Assembly (NCBI RefSeq): GCF_023501975.1
Contig: NZ_JAMFLH010000002.1
Span: 62,001-126,000, forward strand
Reading direction: 5' to 3'
DNA from: Altererythrobacter sp. KTW20L
GTDB lineage: Bacteria > Pseudomonadota > Alphaproteobacteria > Sphingomonadales > Sphingomonadaceae
Length of the DNA: 64,000 bases
Part shown: positions 1 to 8,317 of the stretch, piece by piece
How positions within the stretch are numbered: position 1 is the first letter of the stretch
How the letters are laid out: the number at the start of each line of letters is the position of its first letter
Position numbers and translations under genes: made by a program
The notes under the pieces: model-generated
The model's database searches: none
Told to the model about the DNA's origin: nothing
The model's input: the letters and a program-made list of their open reading frames with translations, nothing else

Positions 1-236
1 TGGGCGGCGGGGCCGACGGCGAAGGCGCCAGTGCCGAAACGGTGAAAGCCCGCATCAAGGCCCTGATCGACAGCGAGGGTCCGAGCGACATCCTGTCCGA
101 CGATACACTGGTCGACCTGCTGAAGAAGGAAGGCTTCGACCTGGCCCGCCGCACCGTGGCGAAATATCGCGAGGCTATCGGCATCGGGTCCAGCGTACAG
201 CGGCGCAGGCAGAAGAAGCTGGCGGGGGTGAGCTAG
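1..236 (+). CDS. rpoN: RNA polymerase sigma-54 factor, C-terminal fragment
   Basis: This is the last ~78 residues of RpoN; the start lies outside the window and the frame is open from base 3. Sigma-54 directs core RNA polymerase to -24/-12 promoters and needs an AAA+ activator. The diagnostic RpoN box is visible as ARRTVAKYRE, the helix that reads the -24 GG, followed by the usual basic tail IGSSVQRRRQKKL. The upstream stretch SAETVKARIKALIDSE matches the preceding part of the DNA-binding domain. A near-consensus sigma-54 promoter occurs in front of glnK later in the window. The gene ends at a TAG, followed by a 325-base gap before ctrA. Confidence 0.93.
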   Translation, partial: GGGADGEGASAETVKARIKALIDSEGPSDILSDDTLVDLLKKEGFDLARRTVAKYREAIGIGSSVQRRRQKKLAGVS

Positions 237-561
237 GTCTTCTGTTTTCCGCACCCCCATCCGGGGGCGCGGTCCTCGGTGCTGATCCCTTCGCTTCGCT
301 GCGGGGCACCTGCGGGCGGCCGGCCGGCCTATGGTTCGGCTGATCGCCGAACGATCCCGGCACCGGCAATGCGGTTGGCATGTCGCCCAAAGCGCGGATG
401 CGCCTTCGCAAGGCAAAAAAGACCTGTGACTCAAAAGACTCAGTGCAAAAGTGTTAACGCATAAACCTGTTATTAACCTTTTTTGGTGAGAAGTTGCGTG
501 GTTAATTCACGGCAATCTCTCCTAAGGGGACATTACCGCAGGGACTATAGGGGACACCCAG
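237..561. other. rpoN-ctrA intergenic leader
   Basis: This 325-base gap holds no convincing gene. It contains a hairpin with 7-bp arms GTTCGGC/GCCGAAC at 334-340 and 346-352. The last ~110 bases are AT-richer and carry three TTAA words (454, 473, 502). A strong ribosome binding site AGGGG (549-553) lies 8 bases before the ctrA ATG. No T-tracted terminator for rpoN is evident. Confidence 0.6.
462..476 (+). promoter_or_regulatory. Candidate CtrA box upstream of ctrA
   Basis: TAAA-N7-TTAA is one mismatch from the CtrA consensus TTAA-N7-TTAA. It is flanked by further TTAA half-sites at 454-457 and 502-505, and the right half reads TTAACC. It lies ~86 bases before the ctrA ATG. Autoregulation is inferred from the motif and from how ctrA is controlled in other alphaproteobacteria. 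Confidence 0.5.
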
Positions 562-1257
562 ATGCGCGTGCTGCTGATCGAAGACGAGCCGACAACCGCT
601 AAGGCAATCGAGCTGATGCTCACGGCCGAAGGCTTCAACGTCTATTCCACCGATCTGGGCGAGGAAGGCCTCGATCTGGGCAAGCTGTATGATTACGACA
701 TCATCCTGCTCGACCTGAACCTGCCCGACATGCACGGCTATGACGTGCTTAAGAAACTGCGCGTCGCCAAGGTGCAGACGCCGGTGCTCATCCTGTCGGG
801 CATTTCGGAAATGGACAGCAAGATCCGTTCGTTCGGTTTCGGTGCCGACGATTATGTCACCAAGCCGTTCCACCGTGATGAACTGGTCGCCCGCATCCAC
901 GCCGTTGTGCGCCGTTCCAAGGGCCACTCGCAGTCGGTCATCCGTACCGGCAAACTGGCGGTCAACCTCGACGCCAAGACTGTCGAAGTCGATGGCGCCC
1001 GCGTCCACCTGACCGGCAAGGAATATGCCATGCTGGAACTGCTTTCGCTCCGCAAGGGCACTACCCTCACCAAGGAAATGTTCCTCAACCACCTCTATGG
1101 CGGGATGGACGAGCCCGAACTCAAGATCATCGACGTGTTCATCTGCAAGCTGCGCAAGAAGCTTTCCAGCGCCTGCGGCGGCGAGAACTACATCGAGACC
1201 GTCTGGGGCCGCGGCTATGTGCTGCGCGATGCCGAGACCGAGATGGAAGCCGCCTGA
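562..1257 (+). CDS. ctrA: Cell cycle response regulator CtrA
   Basis: 231-residue OmpR-type response regulator, the master cell-cycle and development regulator of alphaproteobacteria. The receiver domain spans about 1-120, with acidic pocket E7/D8, phospho-acceptor D51 (ILLDLN) and a lysine in YVTKPF. A winged-helix DNA-binding domain covers about 125-225 and ends in the typical [12 protein letters not shown]. Very close resemblance to CtrA throughout, including the [12 protein letters not shown] segment, separates it from generic OmpR regulators. The start is supported by AGGGG 8 bases upstream. It is monocistronic and followed by a strong hairpin terminator. CtrA-like TTAA boxes lie in its own leader. 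Confidence 0.96.
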   Translation: MRVLLIEDEPTTAKAIELMLTAEGFNVYSTDLGEEGLDLGKLYDYDIILLDLNLPDMHGYDVLKKLRVAKVQTPVLILSGISEMDSKIRSFGFGADDYVTKPFHRDELVARIHAVVRRSKGHSQSVIRTGKLAVNLDAKTVEVDGARVHLTGKEYAMLELLSLRKGTTLTKEMFLNHLYGGMDEPELKIIDVFICKLRKKLSSACGGENYIETVWGRGYVLRDAETEMEAA

Positions 1258-1283
1258 ACGTTCCTCCAATAACCTGAACGATC

Positions 1284-1322
1284 CGGGCCGGCCGTCGCAA
1301 GACTGGCCGGCCCGTTCGTTTT
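1284..1322 (+). terminator. Rho-independent terminator of ctrA
   Basis: Perfect 9-bp inverted repeat GGGCCGGCC (1285-1293) / GGCCGGCCC (1305-1313), extended by an outer C-G pair, with an 11-base loop and followed by TTCGTTTT. It starts 27 bases after the ctrA stop and separates ctrA from the convergent DUF2383 gene. Confidence 0.85.
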
Positions 1323-1329
1323 CACAAGC

Positions 1330-1770
1330 CTAGTTGTCGTACTGGCGCTCAAGTTGGTCGGCCAGGCGTTCGCCTTCGCGCACTTCGGCCCGGCCGCGTT
1401 CGATCACCGCACGGGTCTGCGGGTCGAGGCTATCGGTCTCAAGCGCGGCATCGAACTTGCCAGCGAGGTATTCCTCGCCCTCGTCGACGCGTTCGACAGC
1501 GGCTTCATCGCCGTTCTCGAACATGGCGGTGAGGTTGAGCCACAAGCGGTGGAGGCCGCCCGCCGCCGTGCCCTTGGTTACCAGCTCGCCGCCGAGGCGA
1601 ACCAGCTCCTGATTCATCACATCGAGCGTCTGCTGGCGCTTGTCGGCCTGGCTCATCAGCACCTGCTGCAGCTGGGGCGATTTCGCCAGTTCGGCGGCCT
1701 TGCGGTAGCCGGTTACCGAATCGTAGGTCGTATCGATCAGCGTTTCGAGAGTGGTCTTGCCGGAAGTCAT
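1330..1770 (-). CDS. DUF2383 (PA2169-type) four-helix-bundle protein
   Basis: About 146 residues of mostly helical sequence matching the DUF2383/PA2169 family: the N-terminal TLETLIDTTYDSVTGYRKAAE, an SPQLQQVL segment and a GGLHRLW region. These ferritin-like bundles have no settled biochemical function. I prefer the ATG at 1770 (MTSGKTT) because an AGG lies 9 bases before it; an in-frame ATG at 1779 would add MPP. A textbook EcfG promoter sits just upstream, so the gene is probably induced by general stress. It is convergent with ctrA across that gene's terminator and appears monocistronic. Confidence 0.85.
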   Translation of the reverse strand: MTSGKTTLETLIDTTYDSVTGYRKAAELAKSPQLQQVLMSQADKRQQTLDVMNQELVRLGGELVTKGTAAGGLHRLWLNLTAMFENGDEAAVERVDEGEEYLAGKFDAALETDSLDPQTRAVIERGRAEVREGERLADQLERQYDN

Positions 1771-1802
1771 TGGGGGCATCCTATCGTTGGGGGGACTCCC
1801 GG

Positions 1803-1827
1803 AACGACCAATGAAAGGCCATGTTCC
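1803..1827 (-). promoter_or_regulatory. EcfG (general stress sigma) promoter for the DUF2383 gene
   Basis: Read on the minus strand this is GGAAC (1827-1823), exactly 16 bases, then CGTT (1806-1803). That is the consensus for EcfG/PhyR-controlled promoters in alphaproteobacteria. It lies about 25-35 bases before the start codon, a good distance for a short leader. Confidence 0.75.
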
Positions 1828-1904
1828 GCCCTCCGTGCGACTGATGCCGGTCGCCGCATGGGCAAACCCCGCCTTCCCCGCCCAATTGGGGTCAACCGTT
1901 TTCG

Positions 1905-3161
1905 TCAGGGTTGAACCGCCTTTCCTCCGGTCAACCCCTCCACCACGCGCTGCCCCAGCCCGTGCGCCAGGTCGAGCCCGCTCGGCTGCTGGAACAGGCG
2001 CAGGTGGAATTCCGGCAGGATGGCGATCAGATGGTCGAAGATGTCGGCCTGGATGCCTTCATATTCGGCCCAGCTGGTGGTGTTGGTGAAGCAGTAGATC
2101 TGCAACGGCAGGCCCTCGGGCGTCGGGTCAAGCTGGCGGACCAGCAGGGTGAAGCTGTCCGTCGCCAGCCGCGGATGGGCTTTCAGGTAGGCGCTGATAT
2201 AGGCGCGGAAAGTGCCGATGTTGGTGATCCGGCGGGCGTTGACCGGGTTCCGCTCGCCTTCCAGTTCGCGCGCGTTCCATTCGCGCAGCTCGGCTTCCTT
2301 TTTGCCGAGGTAGTCTTCCAGCAAGCGGAAGCGGCAGAGGTCTTTCGCCTCCTCGTCGGTCAGGAAGCGCACCGAATTCTGGTCCAGCGGCAGGGCGCGC
2401 ATGATCCGCCGCCCGCCCGCCTCGCTCATCCCGCGCCAGTTGCGGAAACTGTTGGCGATCAGCATGTGGGTGGGGATGGTGGTGATGGTCTTGTCGAAGT
2501 TCTGCACCTTCACCGTGTGCAGCGCGATGTCGATCACGTCGCCATCGGCATTCATGCCGGGCATCTCGATCCAGTCGCCCACCCGCAGCATGTCGTTGCT
2601 GGAAAGCTGCACCGATGCCACCAGCGACAGGATGGTATCCTTGAACACCAGCATCAGCACGGCGGCCATGGCACCCAGCCCCGACAGCAGCAGCAGGGGC
2701 GACTGGTCGATCAGGACCGAGATGATCAGGATGACCGCGGTGCAATAGACCAGGATCTTGACCACCTGGACATAGCCCTTGATCGGCCGACTGTTGGCTT
2801 CTGGCCGCCGGCGATAGAGCTCCTCGACGTAATCCAGCCCCTTGCTGATCGCCATGGCGATCGACAGCACGATCGAGGCCCGCGCCAGGTTGGCAATCAG
2901 GGCGATTGCTTCCTCCGGCAGGTGAGGCACAAATTCGATCCCGCGCGAGACGATCAGCAGCGGGAAGACTGTTGCCAGCCGGGCGGCGGCCCTGTCGGCC
3001 GTCCGCGTGCGGGTATCGAGGAACGGCGCGGCAAAGCGCAGGATCACATGCTTCAGCAGCCAGTTGACCGCCAGGGCGAGCAGGAGCAGCAGTGCCAGCC
3101 CGATCAGGGACTGCACCCACAGCGCCTGTTCGGCGAAGTTCGTAGCAAGTTCATTGAGCAT
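1905..3161 (-). CDS. Mechanosensitive ion channel, MscS superfamily, YbdG type
   Basis: 418-residue inner-membrane protein. Four to five hydrophobic helices fill the first half (for example ~17-38, ~66-80, ~88-108, ~135-152 and a pore helix ~158-185 beginning LSGLGAMAAVLMLVFKD). A cytosolic beta domain follows with the YbdG-like motif PGMNADGDVIDIALHTVKVQNFDKT. The family opens to relieve turgor on osmotic downshock; the YbdG branch is linked to miniconductance. The length matches YbdG (about 415). It is transcribed away from trmB and stands alone. A lysine/glutamate-rich insert near 275-300 is also typical of the branch. Confidence 0.9.
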   Translation of the reverse strand: MLNELATNFAEQALWVQSLIGLALLLLLALAVNWLLKHVILRFAAPFLDTRTRTADRAAARLATVFPLLIVSRGIEFVPHLPEEAIALIANLARASIVLSIAMAISKGLDYVEELYRRRPEANSRPIKGYVQVVKILVYCTAVILIISVLIDQSPLLLLSGLGAMAAVLMLVFKDTILSLVASVQLSSNDMLRVGDWIEMPGMNADGDVIDIALHTVKVQNFDKTITTIPTHMLIANSFRNWRGMSEAGGRRIMRALPLDQNSVRFLTDEEAKDLCRFRLLEDYLGKKEAELREWNARELEGERNPVNARRITNIGTFRAYISAYLKAHPRLATDSFTLLVRQLDPTPEGLPLQIYCFTNTTSWAEYEGIQADIFDHLIAILPEFHLRLFQQPSGLDLAHGLGQRVVEGLTGGKAVQP

Positions 3162-3270
3162 GGGCGGTGCCCTACCCGCTCTTGCCCCTGCACCTCAAGG
3201 CTTGCGGCGCGGGGCTTGCAGACCGGAGGCGCTGGACAAGTGCCCCCGCCCGCGACTAGCGCCCCTTCCC

Positions 3271-3972
3271 ATGACTGCGCACAAACCCGGTGATCCGACC
3301 ACTCTCAACCGCCTTTACGGGCGCAGCCAGGGCAAGACCCTGCGCGCCGGGCAGCAGGACCTGGTGGACAATTTCCTGCCAACCATCTCCCTGCCCGAAG
3401 AAGGCCCGATCACCAGCCGGGTGCTGTTCGGCGACGATCGCCCGCTGCATTTCGAGATCGGTTTCGGCGGGGGGGAGCACATGGCCTACCGGGCGGACCT
3501 ATTGCCCGACCATGGCTTCATCGGTGCCGAACCCTTCGTCAACGGCGTGGCCCAGGCGCTGACCCATGTGCGGGATGGCACGCTGGGTAACGTGCGCATC
3601 CACCACGGCGATGCGTTGCAGGTGCTGGCCCGCGTACCCGATGGCGCGCTGACCATGCTCTACCTGCTCCACCCCGATCCCTGGCCCAAGGCCCGCCACG
3701 CCAAGCGCCGGATGATGAACGACGGGCCGGTCAACATGTTTGCACAAAAGCTCAAGCAAGGTGGAGAGTTCCGTTTCGGCACCGATCACGCGGTCTATCT
3801 GCGCCATGCGCTGATGGTGATGCGGCGGCACACCGACACATTCGAATGGCAGGTGGACGGCCCGCAGAACTGGCAGGTCCGCCCCTCCGGCTGGCCCGAA
3901 ACCCGCTACGAACACAAGGCCCGCACGGTTTACGGGCATGAGGTGTGGTACTTCCGCTACCGGCGGCGCTAA
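3271..3972 (+). CDS. trmB: tRNA (guanine(46)-N7)-methyltransferase
   Basis: 233-residue class-I SAM-dependent methyltransferase that makes m7G46 in the variable loop of tRNA. The SAM-binding segment HFEIGFGGGEH and the family signature HPDPWPKARHAKRRM are both present, as is the C-terminal TRYEHKA. The frame is open upstream to 3007, but the conserved protein begins near the ATG at 3271, giving the usual family length. The divergent partner is the mechanosensitive channel gene, leaving a 109-base shared promoter region. Confidence 0.93.
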   Translation: MTAHKPGDPTTLNRLYGRSQGKTLRAGQQDLVDNFLPTISLPEEGPITSRVLFGDDRPLHFEIGFGGGEHMAYRADLLPDHGFIGAEPFVNGVAQALTHVRDGTLGNVRIHHGDALQVLARVPDGALTMLYLLHPDPWPKARHAKRRMMNDGPVNMFAQKLKQGGEFRFGTDHAVYLRHALMVMRRHTDTFEWQVDGPQNWQVRPSGWPETRYEHKARTVYGHEVWYFRYRRR

Positions 3973-4130
3973 CCGGCACAAATTGCGAGATAGGAATGCT
4001 TCCTGCCGGCAAGCGCAGATTTGGTGGACAGGAGAGCGCTTTCGATTGCAGTTAGCCAGCGGACGAGACCTGATATCGGGTCTCGTGCCGACCTATTGTT
4101 ACTGGCGCCGCTCGGGGGATCAGACCGGAT

Positions 4131-5933
4131 ATGACGATAGCGGCATTTCTGGCAGACTATTCGGCCGAAATCGGGGTAGCCCTGCTGCTGCTGGTATTCA
4201 TCGCCTTTGCCGCAGAGCGCCGCCCTCCGGTGGTGATCGCCATCCTGGCAGCGGCCGTGGCAGTAATACTGGGCTTCCTGTCACCCGACGAGATGCTGGA
4301 TGTGTTCGGCAATTCCGCGCCGGTGACCATCGCTGCCATGTTCATCCTGACCGGCGCGCTGATGCGCACGGGGGCGCTGGAAGCCGTATCGGGCTGGGTG
4401 ATCCACCGGACGCTGCGCAAGCCGCGGCTGGCGCTGGCAGAGATCGTGGGCGGCACATTGCTCGCTTCGGCCTTCATGAACAATACGCCGGTCGTGATCG
4501 TCATGATCCCCGTTGTCCGCCGACTCGCGCGCGTCATGCAGGTTGCCGCAACGCGCTTGCTGATCCCCCTGTCCTATCTCACGATCCTGGGCGGCACGCT
4601 GACCCTGATCGGCACTTCGACCAACCTGCTGGTTGACGGGGTGGCGCAGGAAGCCGGGCAGGAAGCCTTCGGCATATTCGAGATCACCGGCGTCGGCCTG
4701 GTGGCGGTTTTTACCGGCCTGCTGGTCATCGGCCTGCTTGGTCCCCTGCTCCTGCCATCACGCGGGCCGCGCAAGATGGACGAGGAGCGCGAAAGCGATC
4801 TCTACCTGTCGCAACTCACGCTGGCGCCCGAATCGAAATTGCATGGTCGGCGCCTCGACGAGACCGGCTTTTTCCACCGGCCCGGTCTCAGGTTCCTGGC
4901 CCGTGTGACCGCCGTCGGGTGGGAGCGCGATGCAATCGGCAGCCACGTGATGGCAGTTGACGACAGCTTCATCATCGCGGCCTCTCCCGAAGAGCTGGCA
5001 TCGCTGGCCGAAGACATCGATTTCAAGACCGGGCTGGTCGGGCTGGGCGATGGTGTCGTCACCATGCGCGGGCGACGGCCAGACGACCTGCGGATCGTCG
5101 AGGCGGTGATTTCCGATAGCCACCCGATCGTGGGCAGGCGGCTGACTGAAATCTCGATCCTCTCGCGCCTGCATGTCCGCGTGCTAGGCCTGTCGCGGCC
5201 ACGCAATCTGGCGGGTCCTAGCCTGTCCGATGTGCGTGTACGGGCGGGCGACCGCCTGCTGATTGCGGCTGCAGGAGATGCGGCAGAGGCCCTCCAATCC
5301 AACGTGCAGTTGACCCATGTGTCCGAATCGGCGGTCCGCTCGTTCAAGCGGCAGATGGCTCCTGTGGCCCTGGCGACCCTGGCCGCCGTGGTGATCGGAG
5401 CATCGGTGTTCGGCGTGCCGATCGAGCTGATGGCGATACTGGGCGTCGGGATCGTCCTCTTGACGCGGTGCCTCGAACCCGACGAGGCCTGGTCGAGCCT
5501 CGATGGCAATACTTTGGTGCTGATCTTCGCCATGCTCGCCTTCGGACGGGGGCTGGACAATGCCGGCTCGATCACCCTGATGGTCGAGTGGCTGGCACCG
5601 CTGCTGAATGGCAGTTCACCATTCTTCACCCTGCTGCTGGTCTATGCCATCACCAGCTTGCTGACCGAAACGGTCACCAACAATGCCGTGGCGGTTATCA
5701 TGACGCCGATCGCCATCGGACTTGCTGAGGCCTCGGGGATAGATGCGCGCCAGCTGATCGTGGCGGTGATGTTCGGTGCCAGCGCCAGCTTCGCCACGCC
5801 GATCGGCTACCAGACCAACACGCTTGTCTATGGCGCGGCGAACTACCGCTTCATGGACTTCGTGAAGGTCGGCGTGCCGATGAACCTCATCGTCGGCGTG
5901 GCTACGTGCCTGGCCATCAGTGCCTTTTTCTGA
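4131..5933 (+). CDS. SLC13/DASS-type permease with two RCK_C (TrkA-C) domains
   Basis: 600-residue membrane transporter with two hydrophobic halves flanking a soluble centre. The N-terminal half carries the conserved helix-break motif MNNTPVV and the C-terminal half its counterpart TNNAVAVIM, both typical of the ArsB/CitT/SLC13 superfamily. The soluble middle (about 215-395) contains two TrkA-C-like ligand-binding domains, as in sodium- or sulfate-linked members. The substrate (dicarboxylate, sulfate or another anion) cannot be told from the sequence. The start lies within a weak ribosome binding context. It ends 9 bases before the end of the convergent maeB gene. Confidence 0.85.
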   Translation: MTIAAFLADYSAEIGVALLLLVFIAFAAERRPPVVIAILAAAVAVILGFLSPDEMLDVFGNSAPVTIAAMFILTGALMRTGALEAVSGWVIHRTLRKPRLALAEIVGGTLLASAFMNNTPVVIVMIPVVRRLARVMQVAATRLLIPLSYLTILGGTLTLIGTSTNLLVDGVAQEAGQEAFGIFEITGVGLVAVFTGLLVIGLLGPLLLPSRGPRKMDEERESDLYLSQLTLAPESKLHGRRLDETGFFHRPGLRFLARVTAVGWERDAIGSHVMAVDDSFIIAASPEELASLAEDIDFKTGLVGLGDGVVTMRGRRPDDLRIVEAVISDSHPIVGRRLTEISILSRLHVRVLGLSRPRNLAGPSLSDVRVRAGDRLLIAAAGDAAEALQSNVQLTHVSESAVRSFKRQMAPVALATLAAVVIGASVFGVPIELMAILGVGIVLLTRCLEPDEAWSSLDGNTLVLIFAMLAFGRGLDNAGSITLMVEWLAPLLNGSSPFFTLLLVYAITSLLTETVTNNAVAVIMTPIAIGLAEASGIDARQLIVAVMFGASASFATPIGYQTNTLVYGAANYRFMDFVKVGVPMNLIVGVATCLAISAFF

Positions 5934-5942
5934 GCGGGCAGC

Positions 5943-8240
5943 CTAGCCAACCACTCCCGCAGCAGCCAGCACCGACAGGGTCAGCAGGTCAGGCGCGCTC
6001 GCCGTCATCGGGGCGATCTGGACCGGGTGCTCCATGCCGATCAGCATCGGGCCGATCGTGGCATTGCCAGCCAGTTCGCGCAGCAGCTTGGCCGACAGGT
6101 TGGCCGATTGCAGCCCCGGCATCACCAACACATTGGCCGGACCCGACAGGCGGCTGAACGGATACATGCCCATGACCTTGGGATTGAGCGCGGCATCGGG
6201 TGCCATCTCGCCTTCGTATTCGAAACCGGGGTCCTTGGCATCGAGGATCGCCACGGCATCGCGGATCCCTTCCAGCCAGCGGCCGGGAGGATTGCCGAAG
6301 GTGGAATAGGACAGGAAAGCCACGCGCGGTTCATGCCCCAGCCGCCGGGCGACCGCCGCGGTCTCGCAGGCGATATGGGCCAGGCCAGCGGCATCGGGCC
6401 GCTCGTTGATCGTCGTATCAGCCAGGAACACGGTGTAGTTCTTGCCGATCATCATGTGCACGCCGAACGGGATCTGGCCCTTCTTCGGCTCGATCACCCG
6501 GCTGACTTCGCGCATGGTCTGGGCGAAGGGCCGCGTGATGCCGGAGATCATCGCATCGCCATGGCCCAGCGCCAAGAGCAGGCTGGCAAAGGTGTTGCGA
6601 TCCTGGTTGACCATGCGGCGCACGTCACGCTCGGTATGGCCGCGCCGCTGCAGGCGTTCGTAGAGGTAATCGACCATGCCGGGCACCAGCGGCGAATCGA
6701 CCGAATTCTGGATTTCGAAACTGTCCGGGTCGTCCACGCCCAGTTCCACCAGCTTTTCCACCACCGGCTGGGTGCGGCCAACCAGCACCGGGGTGCCATA
6801 GCCGAAATCGCGGTACTGAATGGCGGCGCGCAGCACCACTTCCTCTTCCGCTTCGGCAAAGATCATCCGCTTGGGATTGTCCTTCACCTGGGCATAGACG
6901 CTGGTCAGCACCGACGTGGTCGGGTTGAGGCGGCTCTTCAGCTGGTGGCGGTAGGCATCGAAATCGGCGATCGGCTGCTGCGCCACGCCGCTGTCCATCG
7001 CCGCCTTGGCAACGGCAGCCGACACGGTCTCCATCAACCGCGGATCGAACGGGGCGGGGATGATATAGTCATGCCCGAACACGTGGTTGATGCCATAGGC
7101 GGCGGCCACTTCTTCCGGCACCGGCAGGCGGGCCAGATCGGCAATGGCCTTGGCCGCGGCAATCTTCATTTCCTCGTTGATGGCGGTCGCCCGCACATCC
7201 AGCGCACCGCGGAAGATGAAAGGGAAGCCCAGCACGTTGTTGACCTGGTTGGGATAGTCCGACCGGCCGGTGGCGACGATGGCATCCGGGCGTACGCGCT
7301 TGGCATCGTCGGGTGTGATTTCCGGATCGGGATTGGCCATGGCAAAGATGATCGGCTGGGGGGCCATCTTGGCCACCCATTCGGGCTTCAGCGCGCCAGC
7401 TGCGGATAGGCCGAGGAAAATGTCCGCGCCTTCCAGCGCCTCTTCCAGTGTGCGGCGGGGGGTATCGACCGCGTGGGCGCTTTTCCACTGGTCCACGCCA
7501 TCGCGGCCCACATGGATCACGCCCGACCGGTCGCACATCAGGACGTTGTCGTGCCGCACGCCCATGGCCTTGATCAATGCGGTGCATGCGATGGCGGCAG
7601 CGCCCGCGCCATTGACCACGACCTTCACGTCCTTGAAATCCCGCCCGGTCAGGTGACAGGCGTTGACGAGGCCGGCGGCGGAGATGATCGCAGTGCCGTG
7701 CTGGTCATCGTGCATGACCGGGATCTTCATCCGCTCGCGCAGGGCCTGCTCGATCACGAAGCATTCCGGCGCCTTGATGTCTTCCAGGTTGATGCCGCCG
7801 AATGTCGGTTCCATCAGCGCCACGGCATTGATGAAGGCTTCGGGATCTTCGGTGTCGAGTTCGATGTCGATCGAATCGACATCGGCGAAGCGCTTGAACA
7901 GCACCGCCTTGCCCTCCATCACCGGCTTGGAGGCGAGCGCGCCGAGGTTGCCGAGGCCGAGGATGGCCGTGCCGTTGGAGATCACCGCCACCAGGTTGCC
8001 CTTGGCGGTATAGCGGAAGGCATCGGCGGGGTTTTCGGCGATGGCCTTCACCGGAACGGCGACACCGGGCGAATAGGCGAGGCTGAGGTCGCGCTGGGTG
8101 GCCATCGGCTTGCTGGCGACGATCTCGATCTTACCGGGCCGGATTGTCTCGTGATAGAACAGCGCCTCGCGCGCGGTGAAGTCGTTCGTCTTTTCGGCCA
8201 AGTGATCCTCCCAAGGGTTCGGCAATGCCTTAACTTCCAT
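5943..8240 (-). CDS. maeB: NADP-dependent malic enzyme with C-terminal phosphotransacetylase-like domain
   Basis: 765 residues. The N-terminal ~430 form the malic enzyme: SLAYSPGVAVP, the metal/substrate region MHDDQHGTA and the NAD(P)-binding VVNGAGAAA. The remaining ~330 residues resemble phosphotransacetylase, the usual layout of proteobacterial MaeB, where that domain is regulatory. It decarboxylates malate to pyruvate, producing NADPH. The start ATG at 8240 fits the conserved N-terminus (DFTAREALFYH). It is divergent from mutS across a 77-base gap. Confidence 0.95.
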   Translation of the reverse strand: MEVKALPNPWEDHLAEKTNDFTAREALFYHETIRPGKIEIVASKPMATQRDLSLAYSPGVAVPVKAIAENPADAFRYTAKGNLVAVISNGTAILGLGNLGALASKPVMEGKAVLFKRFADVDSIDIELDTEDPEAFINAVALMEPTFGGINLEDIKAPECFVIEQALRERMKIPVMHDDQHGTAIISAAGLVNACHLTGRDFKDVKVVVNGAGAAAIACTALIKAMGVRHDNVLMCDRSGVIHVGRDGVDQWKSAHAVDTPRRTLEEALEGADIFLGLSAAGALKPEWVAKMAPQPIIFAMANPDPEITPDDAKRVRPDAIVATGRSDYPNQVNNVLGFPFIFRGALDVRATAINEEMKIAAAKAIADLARLPVPEEVAAAYGINHVFGHDYIIPAPFDPRLMETVSAAVAKAAMDSGVAQQPIADFDAYRHQLKSRLNPTTSVLTSVYAQVKDNPKRMIFAEAEEEVVLRAAIQYRDFGYGTPVLVGRTQPVVEKLVELGVDDPDSFEIQNSVDSPLVPGMVDYLYERLQRRGHTERDVRRMVNQDRNTFASLLLALGHGDAMISGITRPFAQTMREVSRVIEPKKGQIPFGVHMMIGKNYTVFLADTTINERPDAAGLAHIACETAAVARRLGHEPRVAFLSYSTFGNPPGRWLEGIRDAVAILDAKDPGFEYEGEMAPDAALNPKVMGMYPFSRLSGPANVLVMPGLQSANLSAKLLRELAGNATIGPMLIGMEHPVQIAPMTASAPDLLTLSVLAAAGVVG

Positions 8241-8317
8241 TGCCCGTGCGCGATAGGGGAAAGAGCCGCTCTGCCCCTTCCCGAATCGCCTTACTGCCCG
8301 TTACCTGCCGCGCAGCC

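Noticed and set aside
1911-3293. Long open frame opposite the mechanosensitive channel gene
   Set aside because: It is a shadow of the real gene: composition is Gln/Arg/His-rich with no domain, and both flanks are explained by the minus-strand gene. Similar shadows oppose maeB (6027-7409), the MFS gene (25101-26462) and amtB (35816-37117).
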